Shown here piece after piece: positions 18,049 through 29,138 of a stretch of DNA of 64,000 nt (position 1 is its first letter; every line of letters begins with the position of its first letter). Position numbers and translations under genes: made by a program. The DNA lies in NCBI RefSeq assembly GCF_003339775.1, contig NZ_CP031088.1:248001-312000 (forward strand). Direction: 5' to 3'. The notes below the pieces were generated by a model. That model was given only the letters and a program-made list of their open reading frames with translations. It was not told where the DNA came from and searched no databases. The DNA comes from Spiroplasma phoeniceum P40 (GTDB taxonomy: Bacteria > Bacillota_I > Bacilli_A > Mycoplasmatales > Mycoplasmataceae).

Positions 18049-18312
18049 ATGAAAACATTACAAGATTTAATTAAAGATTTAACAGATATTACTGTTGAAG
18101 AACAAAAAATAAATGAATATTTAGAATATGAAGCATTAGATTTACAAGGTGCTGATTTACATTGGGCTGATTTAAAAGGTGTTAATTTACAAGGTGCTGA
18201 TTTACATTGGGCTGATTTAAAAGGTGTTAATTTATCTTGTGCTAATTTAAAAGGTATTAAAATTACAAAAGAACAATTAGAACAATTAACTGTTATTGAG
18301 GAGAATGAATAA
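18049..18312 (+). CDS. Pentapeptide-repeat protein, 87 residues
   Basis: After a 30-residue helical start, the product has pentapeptide repeats of the A(D/N)LxG type (LQGADLHWADLKGVN twice, then LSCANLKGI), which should form a short right-handed beta helix. The repeat is encoded by a perfect 45-bp tandem duplication (18142-18186 and 18187-18231). The stop overlaps the next ATG (TAATG). The role is unknown; small phage pentapeptide proteins vary. Confidence 0.75.
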   Translation: MKTLQDLIKDLTDITVEEQKINEYLEYEALDLQGADLHWADLKGVNLQGADLHWADLKGVNLSCANLKGIKITKEQLEQLTVIEENE

Positions 18313-18428
18313 TGAAAAAGTTAAATAAAAAAATTATCAACAAAATAAATGAATTAATGCTTAGAAGTTATCCAGTTTCATTTGAAGATATTACTGATGA
18401 ACATTGAGCATTAGGTAAAAATAATTAA
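18312..18428 (+). CDS. Small 38-residue protein
   Basis: It starts in a TAATG overlap with the pentapeptide gene and ends at TAA 18426-18428. It is basic at first, then acidic (FEDITDEHWALGKNN). TGA encodes its tryptophan. Likely real, because both ends are coupled to its neighbours. Confidence 0.5.
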
Positions 18429-18445
18429 TGAAAGGATTATTTATA

Positions 18446-18730
18446 ATGTCAGAATATAAAAGTAAATATATTAATAAAACTTGAGATGAAATAACAAAAT
18501 CTTTTGATTGAGTTAATTGTCAACCTATTAATTGCCGTATTTCACATCATAAAAAACATTATGATTTGCAATGTTTAGAATGAGCCAAAATGTATTTAAA
18601 TTTATTTAAAGACAAGTGAAATCTTATTGCTTCTTATATGGAACATTACAAAATTAACGATATTTTAGATTTAGCATCAGATGGATGAAAAATATTACAA
18701 TTTGAGAAAAAAATAAATCAAGTAAATTAA
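18446..18730 (+). CDS. Phage-module protein, 94 residues
   Basis: The ATG follows AAAGGATTA. The product is Trp-rich through TGA codons and has a CQPINCRISHHKKHYDLQC segment, with two Cys and two His that could bind metal. The stop comes just before a RuvC-like frame; a one-base change near 18705 would join the two. Confidence 0.55.
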
Positions 18731-19175
18731 AATATATTATTGCAATTGACCCTGCTGGAATTGGACAAACTGGTATTATTATTTATAATTTTTTGAAAAA
18801 GAAAATAATTAATAATATTACTTTTAATTCTAATATGAAGAAGAAGCAATAAATAATATGTATTTAATATTAAATGAGTTCAAAAATAAAATTTGTTCTT
18901 ATTTAAGCAAAGTTATTGTAATAATTGAAGATTACCAACTTCATAAAGGTTTAAAAATAAAAAACCCATTATCTACTCCTAAATTTATTGGTGGTTTAAA
19001 AGTTTTATGTAAATATTTATTTAATTTAAATTATGTTTTACAATCGCCAGTTGTTAAGAAAAATTATATTTATAAAGAAAATATTAAAATGACAGAGCAT
19101 GAATTAGATGCTTGAAAACATTTACAATATTTTTTATTAAAAGGAGTTGATAAAAATGGCACAAACAAAAAGTAA
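18731..19175 (+). pseudogene. RuvC-like (RNase H fold) Holliday-junction resolvase, frameshifted
   Basis: The translated pieces are KYIIAIDPAGIGQTGIIIYN, then after an indel near 18836 EEEAINNMYLILNEF, VIVIIEDYQLHKGL and TEHELDAWKHLQYF. The three acidic residues (D in AIDP, E in IIEDY, D in HELDAWKH) are spaced as in phage RuvC-type resolvases, which cut branched DNA before packaging. The last codons overlap the next gene. The call is from motif order only. Confidence 0.6.
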
Positions 19176-19431
19176 TTTATCTAAAAAATCAATAACTAAT
19201 AAACCTAAAATAAAAAATAAAAAAGTTAATAAGTTAGAATTAACTGTTAAATTACATGAAAATCCTATTAAAACTAAAATTAAAGCACTTGTTGCTGGTG
19301 GTATTGAAGTTGATGCTTGTTCGGCTAAATGTCAGTGAGACGGATTAAATTATTCAACATTATCAATATATAACCCATCTGTTTTAACTGAATTTTTGAA
19401 ATTAAAAAAAAGAAGATTAGATAAAAATTAA
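19156..19431 (+). CDS. Basic phage-module protein, 91 residues
   Basis: The ATG follows AAGGAGTTGATAAAA. The first 35 residues are extremely Lys-rich. Then comes a compact part with KALVAGGIEVDACSAKCQWDGLNYSTLS, which could be a small helix-turn-helix. A leftover frame of about 40 codons without a start follows (19432-19555). Position before the scaffold-like gene could fit a terminase small subunit, but that is a guess. Confidence 0.5.
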
Positions 19432-19566
19432 AGACTCAGTATTTAATCAGTTAAATATAAAAACTAAACGCTATTTTTTATCTTTTCGAGTAGATAGTTT
19501 TGAAATTATACAAAAAGCGATTAGAAAAAGAACAAATACAAATATTAAAAAATAGGAGGAAAAACA

Positions 19567-20025
19567 ATGGCATTAAAAAATGTAAAATATATTCTTATCA
19601 ATGAAGAAAATGAACCAATTAAAAATGAAGATGGTAGTTTAGACATTAAAACTGCTGAAATTATTTTAGAAAATACTGCTGAAGTTGAAGAATTTAATGC
19701 AAGTAATTTAGAAAATAGTAATCAACAAATCAACGAATTACAAACAAAAAATACTGAATTAACTTCTCAAATTGAACAACAAACTATTCAATTAAAACAA
19801 ATTGAAGTAATTGACTTTATTAATTTTTTAACTGATAATGAAGAATTTAAAAATGTTTTATTAAAATCTTATGATATTAACGATAATATTGAAGTTATCA
19901 AAACACAATTGCAAAGTGTTTATGATGAATTAATTAAGGTACAAAAAGTTAATACTGGTGGAGTACCAAAAACAGAAGAACAACAAAACAATATTTTAGA
20001 TACAGACAATGTATTTAATAAATAG
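19567..20025 (+). CDS. Scaffold-like phage protein, 152 residues
   Basis: The ATG follows AGGAGG. An N-terminal acidic segment, a coiled coil (NSNQQINELQTKNTELTSQI, about residues 57-85) and a flexible acidic tail resemble capsid scaffolding proteins. It lies directly upstream of the capsid gene, where scaffolds are usually encoded. Confidence 0.6.
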   Translation: MALKNVKYILINEENEPIKNEDGSLDIKTAEIILENTAEVEEFNASNLENSNQQINELQTKNTELTSQIEQQTIQLKQIEVIDFINFLTDNEEFKNVLLKSYDINDNIEVIKTQLQSVYDELIKVQKVNTGGVPKTEEQQNNILDTDNVFNK

Positions 20026-20042
20026 AAAGAAGGAATAAAATT

Positions 20043-21092
20043 ATGGCACAAAATCCACAAAGAATTTTCGTTGATATTGCTAATCAAGCAACAAAACGAG
20101 ATTGAGAAGCATTTGAAGAATGATATTTACAAAGATATCAACAAAAATTTAGTTGAGAAGCTTTATTTGCGTGAAAAGAAGCAAATAAATTTGGTTTAAC
20201 ATATAAAAGAAAGAAAAATATTAAATATAAACAAGGCCTAGGAAAAGGTGGTCAAGTATTTAATACCAATGATAACTTATTAAAATACTCAACTGTTGAG
20301 TTTGAAGATGGAATTGTTGAATTAGATACAATTTTAACTTTTGCTCGTAAATTAGACCCAGTAGAAAGTGATTTTAATCCTAATCTTTGATCCGCTGATA
20401 TTGAACAAGCAATGGATACTGAAATTGCTTATAAACGAAATAAAATTTTAGAAATTATTAATAATGGAGAAGTTACAACTATTCAAGGAAATAAAGCTGA
20501 TGATACAAATGCTTTACAAATCCACGATGAAATTATGGATAAAATATATGAAAATGGTTTTACTCCATCAGAAACAGTTGTACTAGGTTCAGCAGATTTT
20601 ATCCGTGGAATTCGTAATAAATTACAGTTGCAAATTGGAGCAAATGACCAAATTAATAGTGTAATTGAAACAAGCGGAGCAATGAAAACTGTTGAAGGAA
20701 CAACATATTATATGGTTCCTAAAAAATTACCCATTATTAATGAAGATGGTTCAGAAGGAACAATTACTTTATTACCAAATGGTGTTAATGCAATTGCCTT
20801 TAAATTTAGTAAAAAATATGATCCACTAATTTTACGCAAAAAAGACCACACCCCATTAAGGGTTGGTGCAGCAGCATTAGGTACTGGAATGGGTAATACT
20901 TTAATTATGGAAAGAGTTTTATATTTAGGTGGTGCAGTAGTTGAACCAAAAGGAATTATTAAACACACCTATGTAATACCTTTATCAACAGTTATTACAA
21001 CACCTAATTTAGGTAAAATTACAATGGCTGGTGATACACCAACAACAGCAACAGAATTAGAAACTGCTATTAAGACAAAAAAAAAATACTAA
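20043..21092 (+). CDS. HK97-like major capsid protein (short form)
   Basis: The 349-residue product starts MAQNPQRIFVDIANQATKRD and contains a long central domain typical of encapsulin/HK97-like capsids (TVVLGSADFIRGIRNKLQL; GVNAIAFKFSKKYDPLILRKKDHTPLRVG). The frame ends just after a run of ten adenines (21076-21085). A one-base slip there leads into another open frame that continues the protein, so the stop may be a lesion or a programmed isoform switch. RBS AAAGAAGGAATAAAAT. Confidence 0.65.
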
Positions 21093-21869
21093 TTATCAAA
21101 ATGGAGATGCAACATTCTCTAATATTACATCTACTGGCGCATTAGCAACTGGAAATCCAAATAAATATAGTGGCACAGTCCTTCTAATTTATTCAAAGTA
21201 AGTAGCGCCATAGATATCCACGGTAAAATTAAAAATGTTGATAGTTTAACAAATGATGAAATAATTAAAGGAATTGTCGTACCACAAAAAGTATCAAGTG
21301 AAGATTTAAGACCGCTTTTAAATGATAAAGTTTTAAAAGAAGTTAAAGCGGTTGATGCAAGTTTAACAGCAGATGATTATGTTTGATGACCTTTATATTA
21401 TCAAGGTTCACCATCAAGTTATGATATTACTACAACAGATATTTATGTTGATATTTATATTGCTGGTAAAAATAATGCAACTGGTGTTGCTCAAGTTCAG
21501 TATTATAAAGTGCAAAAAGTAAATCAAATAAGTATTAAACAATTTAATAAAGATAATATTGGAACTTTAAAAACACCTTGATATAGTGATGTTCCTGATT
21601 TAACTAAAAAAGCAGATGTAATTACTGAAATGAATACTGGTTTTATTAAAGCAATTCAAAAACTTAATGCTGATTTAACAACTTCAGATTATATTGTTAA
21701 TATTTTAGATTATGATCATTCAATTTTTATTGATAGAGATGAGGGTAATTTTAGCAATAATGTTTCGGTACCATATAGTTTAATTGGTACAAATTGATTA
21801 ACTGGTGAAACAACAGGAATGGAAATTACAGTTCCAGCAGCAACTAAAAAAAACCAAAATAAAAAATAA
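21077..21869 (+). pseudogene. C-terminal extension of the capsid gene, out of frame
   Basis: Beyond the A10 run, one frame gives NTNYQNGDATFSNITSTGAL. A second shift near 21182 then leads to a 225-codon frame, PSNLFKVSSAIDIHGKIKN to TKKNQNKK, ending at TAA. The composition is beta-rich (many Thr, Val, Asp, Tyr), like surface-exposed decoration or Ig-like capsid domains. It has no ribosome site of its own. Confidence 0.5.
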
Positions 21870-21871
21870 AA

Positions 21872-23478
21872 GTGCCAATTGGAACAACAAAAACTGCTCT
21901 TATTTATGCTGTTAAAACGCCAACCAGATTGTCAATCCAACAACAAAAAAGTTTTGATTTACAATTATTAGAATTTTTAGGAATACAATTTTTAGCACTT
22001 GGTTTATCAGTTTTAACTGGTGGGATTGCTTCTGCTGTTGGATTAGGTGCGGGATTATCTAATTTTGCTGCTACCCTTATATCGTTTGGAGTAGAAACAG
22101 CAACTGATTTTAAAGTCAATCAAATATATGATAAATTAACCTCAGAAGTTACCGCAAAAAGTACCGCTTTAAATTTATTGCCAGCAATTGGGGGTATTGG
22201 TAAATTAACTCGTGCTGCTAGAATAACAAAAGTTTTAAAATTAGAAAAAGAAACTAAATTACTTGAAAAATTAGGAATAGTAACTGCTAAAAATTTAGAA
22301 GATGTTGTTAAACAAGTAGCGGGTAAAAAGATTTTATTTAATAAATTAATATTTGATTTTACTAAACAAGCAAATAATGAGAATTTATTATATACAATTG
22401 GAAAATTAGCACGAAATGATTTTTCTAAGGGTTTTAAAATTTCTAATTTAGGGAAAATTAACAATCTATTAAAAATTGAAAAAAACTTACAAAAAATAAG
22501 TCCAAAGTTGGTACAAAAAGCACCTAGATTAACAAAAAAATATCAAGGATATGTTAATAATTGATTATCAGAATATGGTTTAAATTTTGAAAAAATAACA
22601 AAAATAAGTACTGATGAATGATATAAAATTATGACTGATTTACATAAAAAAGGAATTGCTAAAAAATTATTATTAAATGTTAATTTAATGCGAGCAAATA
22701 AAATATATAAAAATAAATTAGTTAATTTTATCCATAAAACTCCAATCAAATTAAATAAAATATTAGAAAAATTAGAAAAAATAAACCCAAATTTTTATAT
22801 TCAAAAAGCAACTAAAAAAATATTAGCACCAATTGAAAAAAGAATAATCAATATTAAACAAAAAGTAATTCAAAAAATTAATGAAAAAACTAGAAAAGTA
22901 TTATCTAAATTTGAAACCAAGGCTATTCAAAAAGGACAATTATTACCATTTGCTTATGGTTCTGATTTTTTTTAGCAGTTAAAATTGTTCCAATAAGTGT
23001 TGCAGGTGAAGTTGCTTTGACAATATATTATAAAAATCCTAAATATTCCCCAATTGTTGTTACTACAACTGTAATTAAAGCAGAGCAGTTTATTTTAGCA
23101 AAAGAACCTTTTAAATTTTATATTAATAGTGAGTGGTTTATTGGTTGGGGATTTAAAAAAACAAGTTTATTTAATTTAGTATCTTTTGCCCCAGTTGTTT
23201 ATCACCAAGTAGTAAGAGATAGTTTTAAAACATATCGGACAATTGCTAAATTTTTAAAGTTAAGAGAGCAAATAAAAAATAATTGGAACAAAAGTGAAAT
23301 GTTAAAAACTGTTGAAGATAGTGTGGCAACTAGTTTATTAGGTAGTGGATTAGTTTTTAAAACATATAAACAATTTATAAAAAACAAAAATTTAAGTAAA
23401 ACAATTAAATCAAAAACATTATTAAATAGTAGAAAATTTATATCAAAAAAAATATATTCTAAAAAAAGAAAATGATAA
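21872..23478 (+). pseudogene. Large phage internal/tail-type protein, frameshifted at T8
   Basis: The GTG start at 21872 gives 367 residues to a stop at 22975. One base added in the T8 run there restores GSDFFLAVKIVPISVAGEVAL and about 165 further residues to TAA 23476-23478. An N-terminal glycine/alanine-rich hydrophobic region (residues 35-75) and long basic helices suggest an internal virion or ejection protein. No catalytic motif is seen. Confidence 0.5.
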
Positions 23479-23490
23479 GGAGATGGTTAA

Positions 23491-24018
23491 ATGTTAAATG
23501 AGTTATGAGATGGTGTTACTTTAAAAAACTATAATAATTTTAATCCAATGACAGGTAAAATTACCCAAGTTCCAGTTCGTTATAATAAATTTTTTAAAAA
23601 TGATGTAGAATTGTGATTTAGAACTTTTGAAATAAGAGCACAAAATATGATTAATTCATATTTAAATTATCCTTTTACAAAATTAAAGTTTGAAACATTT
23701 AAAGACCCATTATTAAAGAAAATATGTATTAATATGGTATTTATTACTATTGAACATTGAACATTTAATCGGATCCCAGTTGAGTTTTTTACTTCTGCAA
23801 CAATGAATATTGGTGATATTAATTATTATTCACAAAACGACCCAATGGCAACATGGCAAGGTCTATTGCCTACTTATGCAAAATCATTGGCTAATCTAAC
23901 AACTTTAAAGAAAATGTTTCACACTTTTGAAGAAAAAGGAATTGATTTAACAATGATAGATTTAGAAGCATATTATACACAATTAGAAGTTTATACATTA
24001 ATAGAAGAAAAAAACTAA
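23491..24018 (+). CDS. Phage connector/tail-type protein, N-terminal part (175 residues)
   Basis: The ATG follows AAGGAGATGG. The product is soluble, begins [20 protein letters not shown] and has several TGA-encoded Trp. It ends at a run of seven adenines, after which the +1 frame continues in the same style. This gene and the next were probably one. Confidence 0.5.
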
Positions 24019-24631
24019 AATTGATAATAAAGCAATTATTAAAAATAAAAATAATGAGTTATCAGTTCCTTTTGATAATGATACGATTTATTATAAAAAT
24101 AATGTATGAAAAGCAAAACAAGGTGGTAGTTCAATAACAGTTAATGCCCCGTTACATCAAAAAGATGATAATAGTTTAGAATTATTATTATCAGATGAAT
24201 TTGGTGTTAAAAATAATAAATTATCTTTAAATCAAAGTTTTAAAGATACTTTTGAAAAAGTAATAAAATGAATTTTTGATATAGGTAAAAAAATAAAATG
24301 AGAAAAAGTATCGATATCATATACACCTGGTAGTGCTAATTATATTGATATTACTGAATTTTCAGAAAAATATCGTTATCAAGTTTGAATATCACCAACT
24401 AATCGTAAAGGTGCTGAAGGTATGTTATGGCTTGAACCACCTTATTTTACAGAACAGAAAGAAAATAAAACTTTAGCAAAACATCAAGCAACTTGTTTTA
24501 TTGATGATATGGATAAAAACCCTTATAGTATTGCTTTATATAATGCTACTGGTCGGGTTTATTTAACTAATGGTTCTAATGGTTCTAATATACCAATTAA
24601 TAGTGTTCGGGTTTTACGACAAGAAGTATAG
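24004..24631 (+). pseudogene. Phage tail/fibre-type protein, C-terminal part without a start
   Basis: The open frame from about 24004 has no start codon. It continues [20 protein letters not shown] if one A is removed from the run at 24009-24015. Segments such as YKNNVWKAKQGGSS and VWISPTNRKGAEGM are beta-rich, like tail or fibre tips. It ends at TAG near 24629. Confidence 0.5.
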
Positions 24632-24652
24632 AAAGAAAGTGAGGTGTTATAA

Positions 24653-24902
24653 ATGGATTTAAAAGAATATAAATCAGAAATTTTGTTATTAATTCGCAAA
24701 GTATTTATTTGAGGATTGGGTGCTATTTTAATAATAAGTGCAGTTGTATTATTTTTTTGTAAGGTATTTAAAGTAATTGATATTGAATGACCAGAATATT
24801 TTTATATTGGATTATAGTTGCTTATTACTGGGTCTTTTATTTATTTAATTGATAAAGTTTTTGATTTTTTTAAAAAAGACAAAAAACAAGATAGTAATTT
24901 GT
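24653..24902 (+). pseudogene. Holin-like two-helix membrane protein with internal TAG
   Basis: ATG 24653 follows AAAGTGAGGTG. The first helix (GLGAILIISAVVLFF) lies before TAG 24815-24817. The same frame continues LLITGSFIYLIDKVFDFFKKDKKQ with a second helix and a charged tail, a holin-like plan. The 54-bp repeat cuts off the end. Confidence 0.55.
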
Positions 24903-24956
24903 ATTTAATTACTTTATTTTTATTTTTTATAAAAACTCAACTTTTTTCTTACTACC
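24903..24956 (+). repeat. 54-bp repeat, right end of the phage module
   Basis: It is the reverse complement of 17310-17363 with two differences. A third, slightly more diverged copy in the same orientation as this one lies at 32567-32620. Confidence 0.75.
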
Positions 24957-25317
24957 TGAAAATAATAATAGTAATTGAGACAAGATTTTTAGTTTTGTTT
25001 TTGATATATTTTTGTTTATTTTTGATGTAATTTGAAATACAAAATTACCGATGACAAATACGTCAATTGCTTATTTTTTAATCTTTTTTATGGTTATTAA
25101 GTTATCTATTTATGCAATTCACGGGACATCAACACAATATAATAATTTAGGTTCAACAGTTAATAATGGTGTTTCACAAGTATATTCGTCAACTGTACGA
25201 AAAGGTATTAATGTTGGTAAAAATGTTTATCAGAATAGTAATAAGCAACAAATTAAAAAAGAACTTAAACGACAAAGTATTAGATATCAAGCAAAAGTTA
25301 AAAGAGGTGTTAAGTAA
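24957..25317 (+). pseudogene. Plectrovirus membrane protein, 5' truncated
   Basis: The frame reads [18 protein letters not shown] onward and stays open to TAA 25315-25317. It is the counterpart of the 10897 gene but without the first seven codons, which are replaced by the phage-module repeat. The basic tail AKVKRGVK is intact. An internal ATG at 25051 could still give a shorter product. Confidence 0.6.
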
Positions 25318-25553
25318 TGATTAAATTAGTTTTATTGGTAGCGGCAATCGCAATATTTGGTACTGGTTTTATTACAGTTATTATTAATCAATTTACATCA
25401 GCAAAAAATATTATTATGGATTTATATAATTCTGATACTTGGTTGATTTGATTATTTGGCAGAATGGCAGTTTTGTTTAGTCATCCGTTAATGTTAACGA
25501 TATCAAGTTTATATATTGTTGGGTTTATTGTTTCAAAAACATTGTATAGTTAG
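25317..25553 (+). CDS. Plectrovirus small membrane protein, 78 residues (relic C)
   Basis: It starts in a TAATG overlap and is almost identical to the 11291 and 58322 genes, with two hydrophobic helices. It is still intact although the surrounding relic is broken. Confidence 0.65.
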
Positions 25554-25564
25554 GAGTTGAGTTT

Positions 25565-27575
25565 ATGAAAAAATCGTTATCTTTATTTGCCATATTTATT
25601 TTAAGTTTTTTAGGTTTGGTTATTCCATTTATTACTTTAACGGCGTTTAGACCCTTAAATGAGGAGCAATATACGCTTAAACAAGAAAGTAGTACTGGTA
25701 AAGGTATTAATGAAACTGATTTTATTAATACAATGTTTTTACGCAGTAGTTTTTTTGAAAATTGGTCGGAAACAAATTATTTTATTAATCCAACTTTAAA
25801 AACATCAAAAAAATTATCGTTTAATGATAAATGGTATTTGGATTTTTTACAAGATAGTTATTCTACGGGAGTTGTTTATAATAAACCTGGTGGAACATTT
25901 TTAAATTATTATCAACAATGACATAGTTTAAAAAATCAGTATATGGTTGATAAATTTTATGATGTTAAAAAGGAGAATTTTTTGGATGATTTAACTGATT
26001 TTATTTATGCTTTTGCCGTTAAATATAAGATGTTTGATGTATCTAAAAAAATTGTCGACAATGTTGACCGTTATAAAGAAAATCGTTATCCAAGAGTTAA
26101 GTTAAAACAAGATAATTGAAAAATTAATTACTGATTACAATTATTTTGATAATAATATTGATGATAATTGGTATTTTTTTATTTTAAAAAATGAAAAAGA
26201 AAGTAAATTAAAAGAAATAAAATTTATTAATAATAGTAATAATGCTTATGGAATTATTGAATCAAATGGTTTTATTTTTAGTAAATATCTTATAAAGAAT
26301 TCTTATTTACAAAAAGGATTAATTAAAGGTCTTTATCGTTGAGATGGTAATGGTGAACCACAAATACCTACCATTGACAAAAATACCGGTAAAATTACTG
26401 ATTGAAATAGTTATCAACAAAATCGTGTAAAAGAATTTATTAGTTTATCTTTATATTCTGTTTTGCGGAAAAATATTAGAGTTCAACAAGGTGGTAGTGC
26501 GGATTATGAAAATCAGAATAAGGTTGGAACAAAGCGGATAATTTTTGATTTTGAAACGGTTGACGAGTTAGATGTTAAAAATATTAAAAAAGCAATTTAT
26601 CGTATGATTTTGACTGTTGATGAAGCAAATTTAATTATTTACGGTAGTTTGGAATTAAATAATATTAATAATGATGATTTAATTTTTAATTTTAGTTTTA
26701 TGCGAACGGGAACTAGTGAAGTTTTTAATTTTAATGGTTCAATTTATTCATCATTAAATAGTGAAGATTTAAAGTATTATCAACAGTTTAGCGGTCAGTT
26801 TGATTTATCTAAGTTTTTACAGTCGTTTTTTGCAAGTGCTTTGGTGCCAGTGTTTCAAAATCGTAGTTCGTTTATTGGAAATGGATATATTGATAATTTA
26901 CAATTTTAGTTAACTTTTTTTGCGTTGAAATTACAAAATTTTAATAATATTTTATTAAGTGAAAATATTAACGATAAATTACAATTTGATAAATATAAGC
27001 AATTAGATATTAAATTATATTCAGCATTTAAAAATAGGTTTTATGCGATTAATAATTATGGTAGTGTTTTTAATTATGATTTTTCGGTTACTAATAATTA
27101 TGATATTAAGTTAAATTCGGGTTATGTTTTTGGCGGTAATTTACAAAATAAATATGGTTTGAAATATAAAAAAATTGAAGAACAAAAAAACGGTTATAAT
27201 GTTTTTGAATTGCAAGCCCAAAAAGAGAATGATATGTACCGATATTATGATTATTTTGGAATTTATAACTGACAAGAAATTAATAATGGTGGGTTGTTCC
27301 CCGATAAGCAATGATTTCAAGTGCAATATATAACTCCTAAAGGTTGATGAGATTTTGAAACTCATATTAAAAATGCGGTCATTTGAATTGTTAATACTAT
27401 TCCGGGAGTTAAACAAGTTAACGAGTTAGCGAGCGGTGTTGGTAAGGTTTTTGAAACAGTATATATTTTTTTTAGTCAAATATTTGAAGTATGAAAATTT
27501 AATCTAGCATTGTATAGTACAATAACAAATATCTTTTTATTAATTATCTTTATGAAATTTGTGCGATTAATATAA
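25565..27575 (+). pseudogene. ORF1 of relic C, most complete N-terminal half
   Basis: The start is MKKSLSLFAIFILSFLGLVIPF (signal-like). The N-terminal domain runs to about 26110, the variable cassette occupies 26114-26360, and the conserved YRWDG hinge is at 26334-26348. The conserved C-terminal domain follows (IRVQQGGSADY... to the end), with a membrane helix near the end (TNIFLLIIFMKFV). Lesions: one extra A at about 26120, an 8-bp loss near 26905 and an internal deletion near 26990. The layout matches an anchored adsorption-type protein. Confidence 0.75.
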
Positions 27576-27602
27576 AAAAGGAACTGTTATTAAGTTCCTT
27601 TT
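27576..27602. terminator. Terminator between ORF1 and lipoprotein (relic C)
   Basis: A 10-bp stem AAAAGGAACT/AGTTCCTTTT with a 7-nt loop lies between the two convergent genes and overlaps the lipoprotein stop. Copies lie at 43936 and 60493. Confidence 0.8.
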
Positions 27603-27646
27603 TGTTCTTTTCAATCATTAATTTTACCGGTATTTTTGTCAATGGT
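27590..27646 (-). pseudogene. 3' stub of the convergent lipoprotein gene (relic C)
   Basis: It encodes only the conserved end IDKNTGKINDWKEQKGT and stops at 27590-27592. The upstream part of the gene is gone. Confidence 0.6.
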
Positions 27647-27800
27647 AAGTATTTGTAATATATTATTAAGATATTATTAAGATATATCTTAAAAATATAT
27701 CTATTTTAAAGATAACATAAAAAAAATGAAAACAAATAATTTTTAATAAAAAAGTTTTTCACTTTTTAACTAAAGTAAAAATTTATTATTAGCCATAATT

Positions 27801-29091
27801 TTACTTAAATTTTACTTTTATATTATTAAAAACTAATGAATTTAATAAAACTAATAATTGACTAACCCCCATTACAATTGCACCAATTAAATGCGGGATA
27901 ATAACTCGCTAATGGAATTGAAATTAAATTATAACTAAAAACTCAAAAAAAGTTGAATCAAATTAAACTTCGTGTTAATTTTAATAATTGTAATATCACT
28001 ATTTTGAATTGCAACTTCACTACCTTGCCCCATTGCAATTGCAAAATCAGCTTGTTTTAAATCAACTAAATCATTAATTCCATCACCAACATAAGCAATA
28101 ACATTTCCTGCTGCTTGAATTTCTGCAACAATTGTTGCCTTTGTTAGCGGTGAAACATTAGCATAATAACTTGTAATTCCAACTTCATTAGCAATTGCCT
28201 TTGTTGTTTGTTCATTATTTCCACTAATCATATGCGTTGCAATATTTTTTTTAGTAAACTTTGTAATTGCTAATTGCTCATAAAACCGAATTGTATCCGT
28301 TAAGATAATCACATTCGTAATTGTTTTATTAATTACAAGGGCAATTAAAATTGGATTAATGACTGTTATTTTTTGAACTGCTAATTTCATTTGATTTTGA
28401 AAACCTTTGGCTACTGCTGTTTGATAAGATAATAATTGATACATTTGATGCTGGTAAACCCCGCTCACACCAAGCCCTGGTTGTTCTTGAAATTGTTCAA
28501 ATGAAATTTCATCTTGACAATTAACAAAATAATGCTGAATACTTTTTTCAATTGGATGTGCTGATAATTTTTCTAAATTATAAATATATTTAATATTTTC
28601 TTTAGCTCCTAATAAATAATGAACAGTTAACTGACCATTAGTAATTGTTCCTGTTTTGTCAAAAGCAATAGCATCAATTTTAGTAATTTTTTCAAATGCA
28701 TCGGTATTATTAAAAATAACTCCTTCTTTTAAAGATTTACCAAAACCAACCGCAACTGCTAAGGGGGTTGCTAAACCTAATGGACAAGAACAACTAATAA
28801 CAGTAATGGCAATATCAATTGCTTTTGTAATATCATAAGGATGAAAAATAAAATATTGACATAAAAATGTAATAATCGCAATAAATAATCGCAATAATTA
28901 AAATAAATGGTGTAAATCATTTTGCAATTTGATCATAAATTCATTGAATTCGTGGTTTTTGACTTTGAATTTCATCAACTTTTTCTAAAATATTTGCTAA
29001 AACAGTATCAGCACCAACTTTTTTGCTTGACAATAATCTGGTACATGAATTTTTACGACTGTCATTTCTCTCATCCCCATTTCTTTAATTT
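27801..29091 (-). pseudogene. P1B-type heavy-metal ATPase remnant
   Basis: The best frame (27935-28894) carries a CP motif in the membrane helix (SCPLGLATPLAVAVGFG), the phosphorylation site DKTGTITNG and the hinge VGDGINDLVDLKQADFAIAMG. Upstream, SKKVGADTVLANILEKVDEIQ is present but the N-terminus and most of the actuator domain are lost. A further shift near 27952 separates the last helices (PHLIGAIVMGVSQLLVLLN). The intact family exports Cu+ or similar ions; this copy cannot function. Confidence 0.8.
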
Positions 29092-29138
29092 TATTCTAGC
29101 ACTAACAAAAAATAAACCAAGTAGTTCTTTCAAAAGTT

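Larger units (their letters stand above)
17310..24956 (+). mobile_element. Decayed tailed-phage structural module between inverted repeats
   Basis: A 7.6-kb stretch carries scaffold-like, HK97-like capsid, internal or tail, and holin-like genes, all on the plus strand. Copies of a 54-bp repeat in opposite orientation (17310-17363 and 24903-24956; two differences by eye) lie at its two ends. Almost every long gene has homopolymer frameshifts or nonsense codons. It differs in all respects from the plectroviruses. Confidence 0.6.
24957..27646 (+). mobile_element. SpV1-type plectrovirus relic C
   Basis: It begins abruptly inside the membrane-protein gene that follows the Zot-like gene, keeps the 78-residue protein and ORF1, and ends with the terminator and the last codons of the convergent lipoprotein gene. 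The left and right ends of the virus, including the transposase, are absent. Confidence 0.85.

Noticed and set aside
24003-24020. A AAA AAC slippery heptamer at the end of the 23491 frame, suggesting -1 programmed frameshifting.
   Set aside because: The frame that continues the protein is +1, not -1, so a simple homopolymer indel explains it better.
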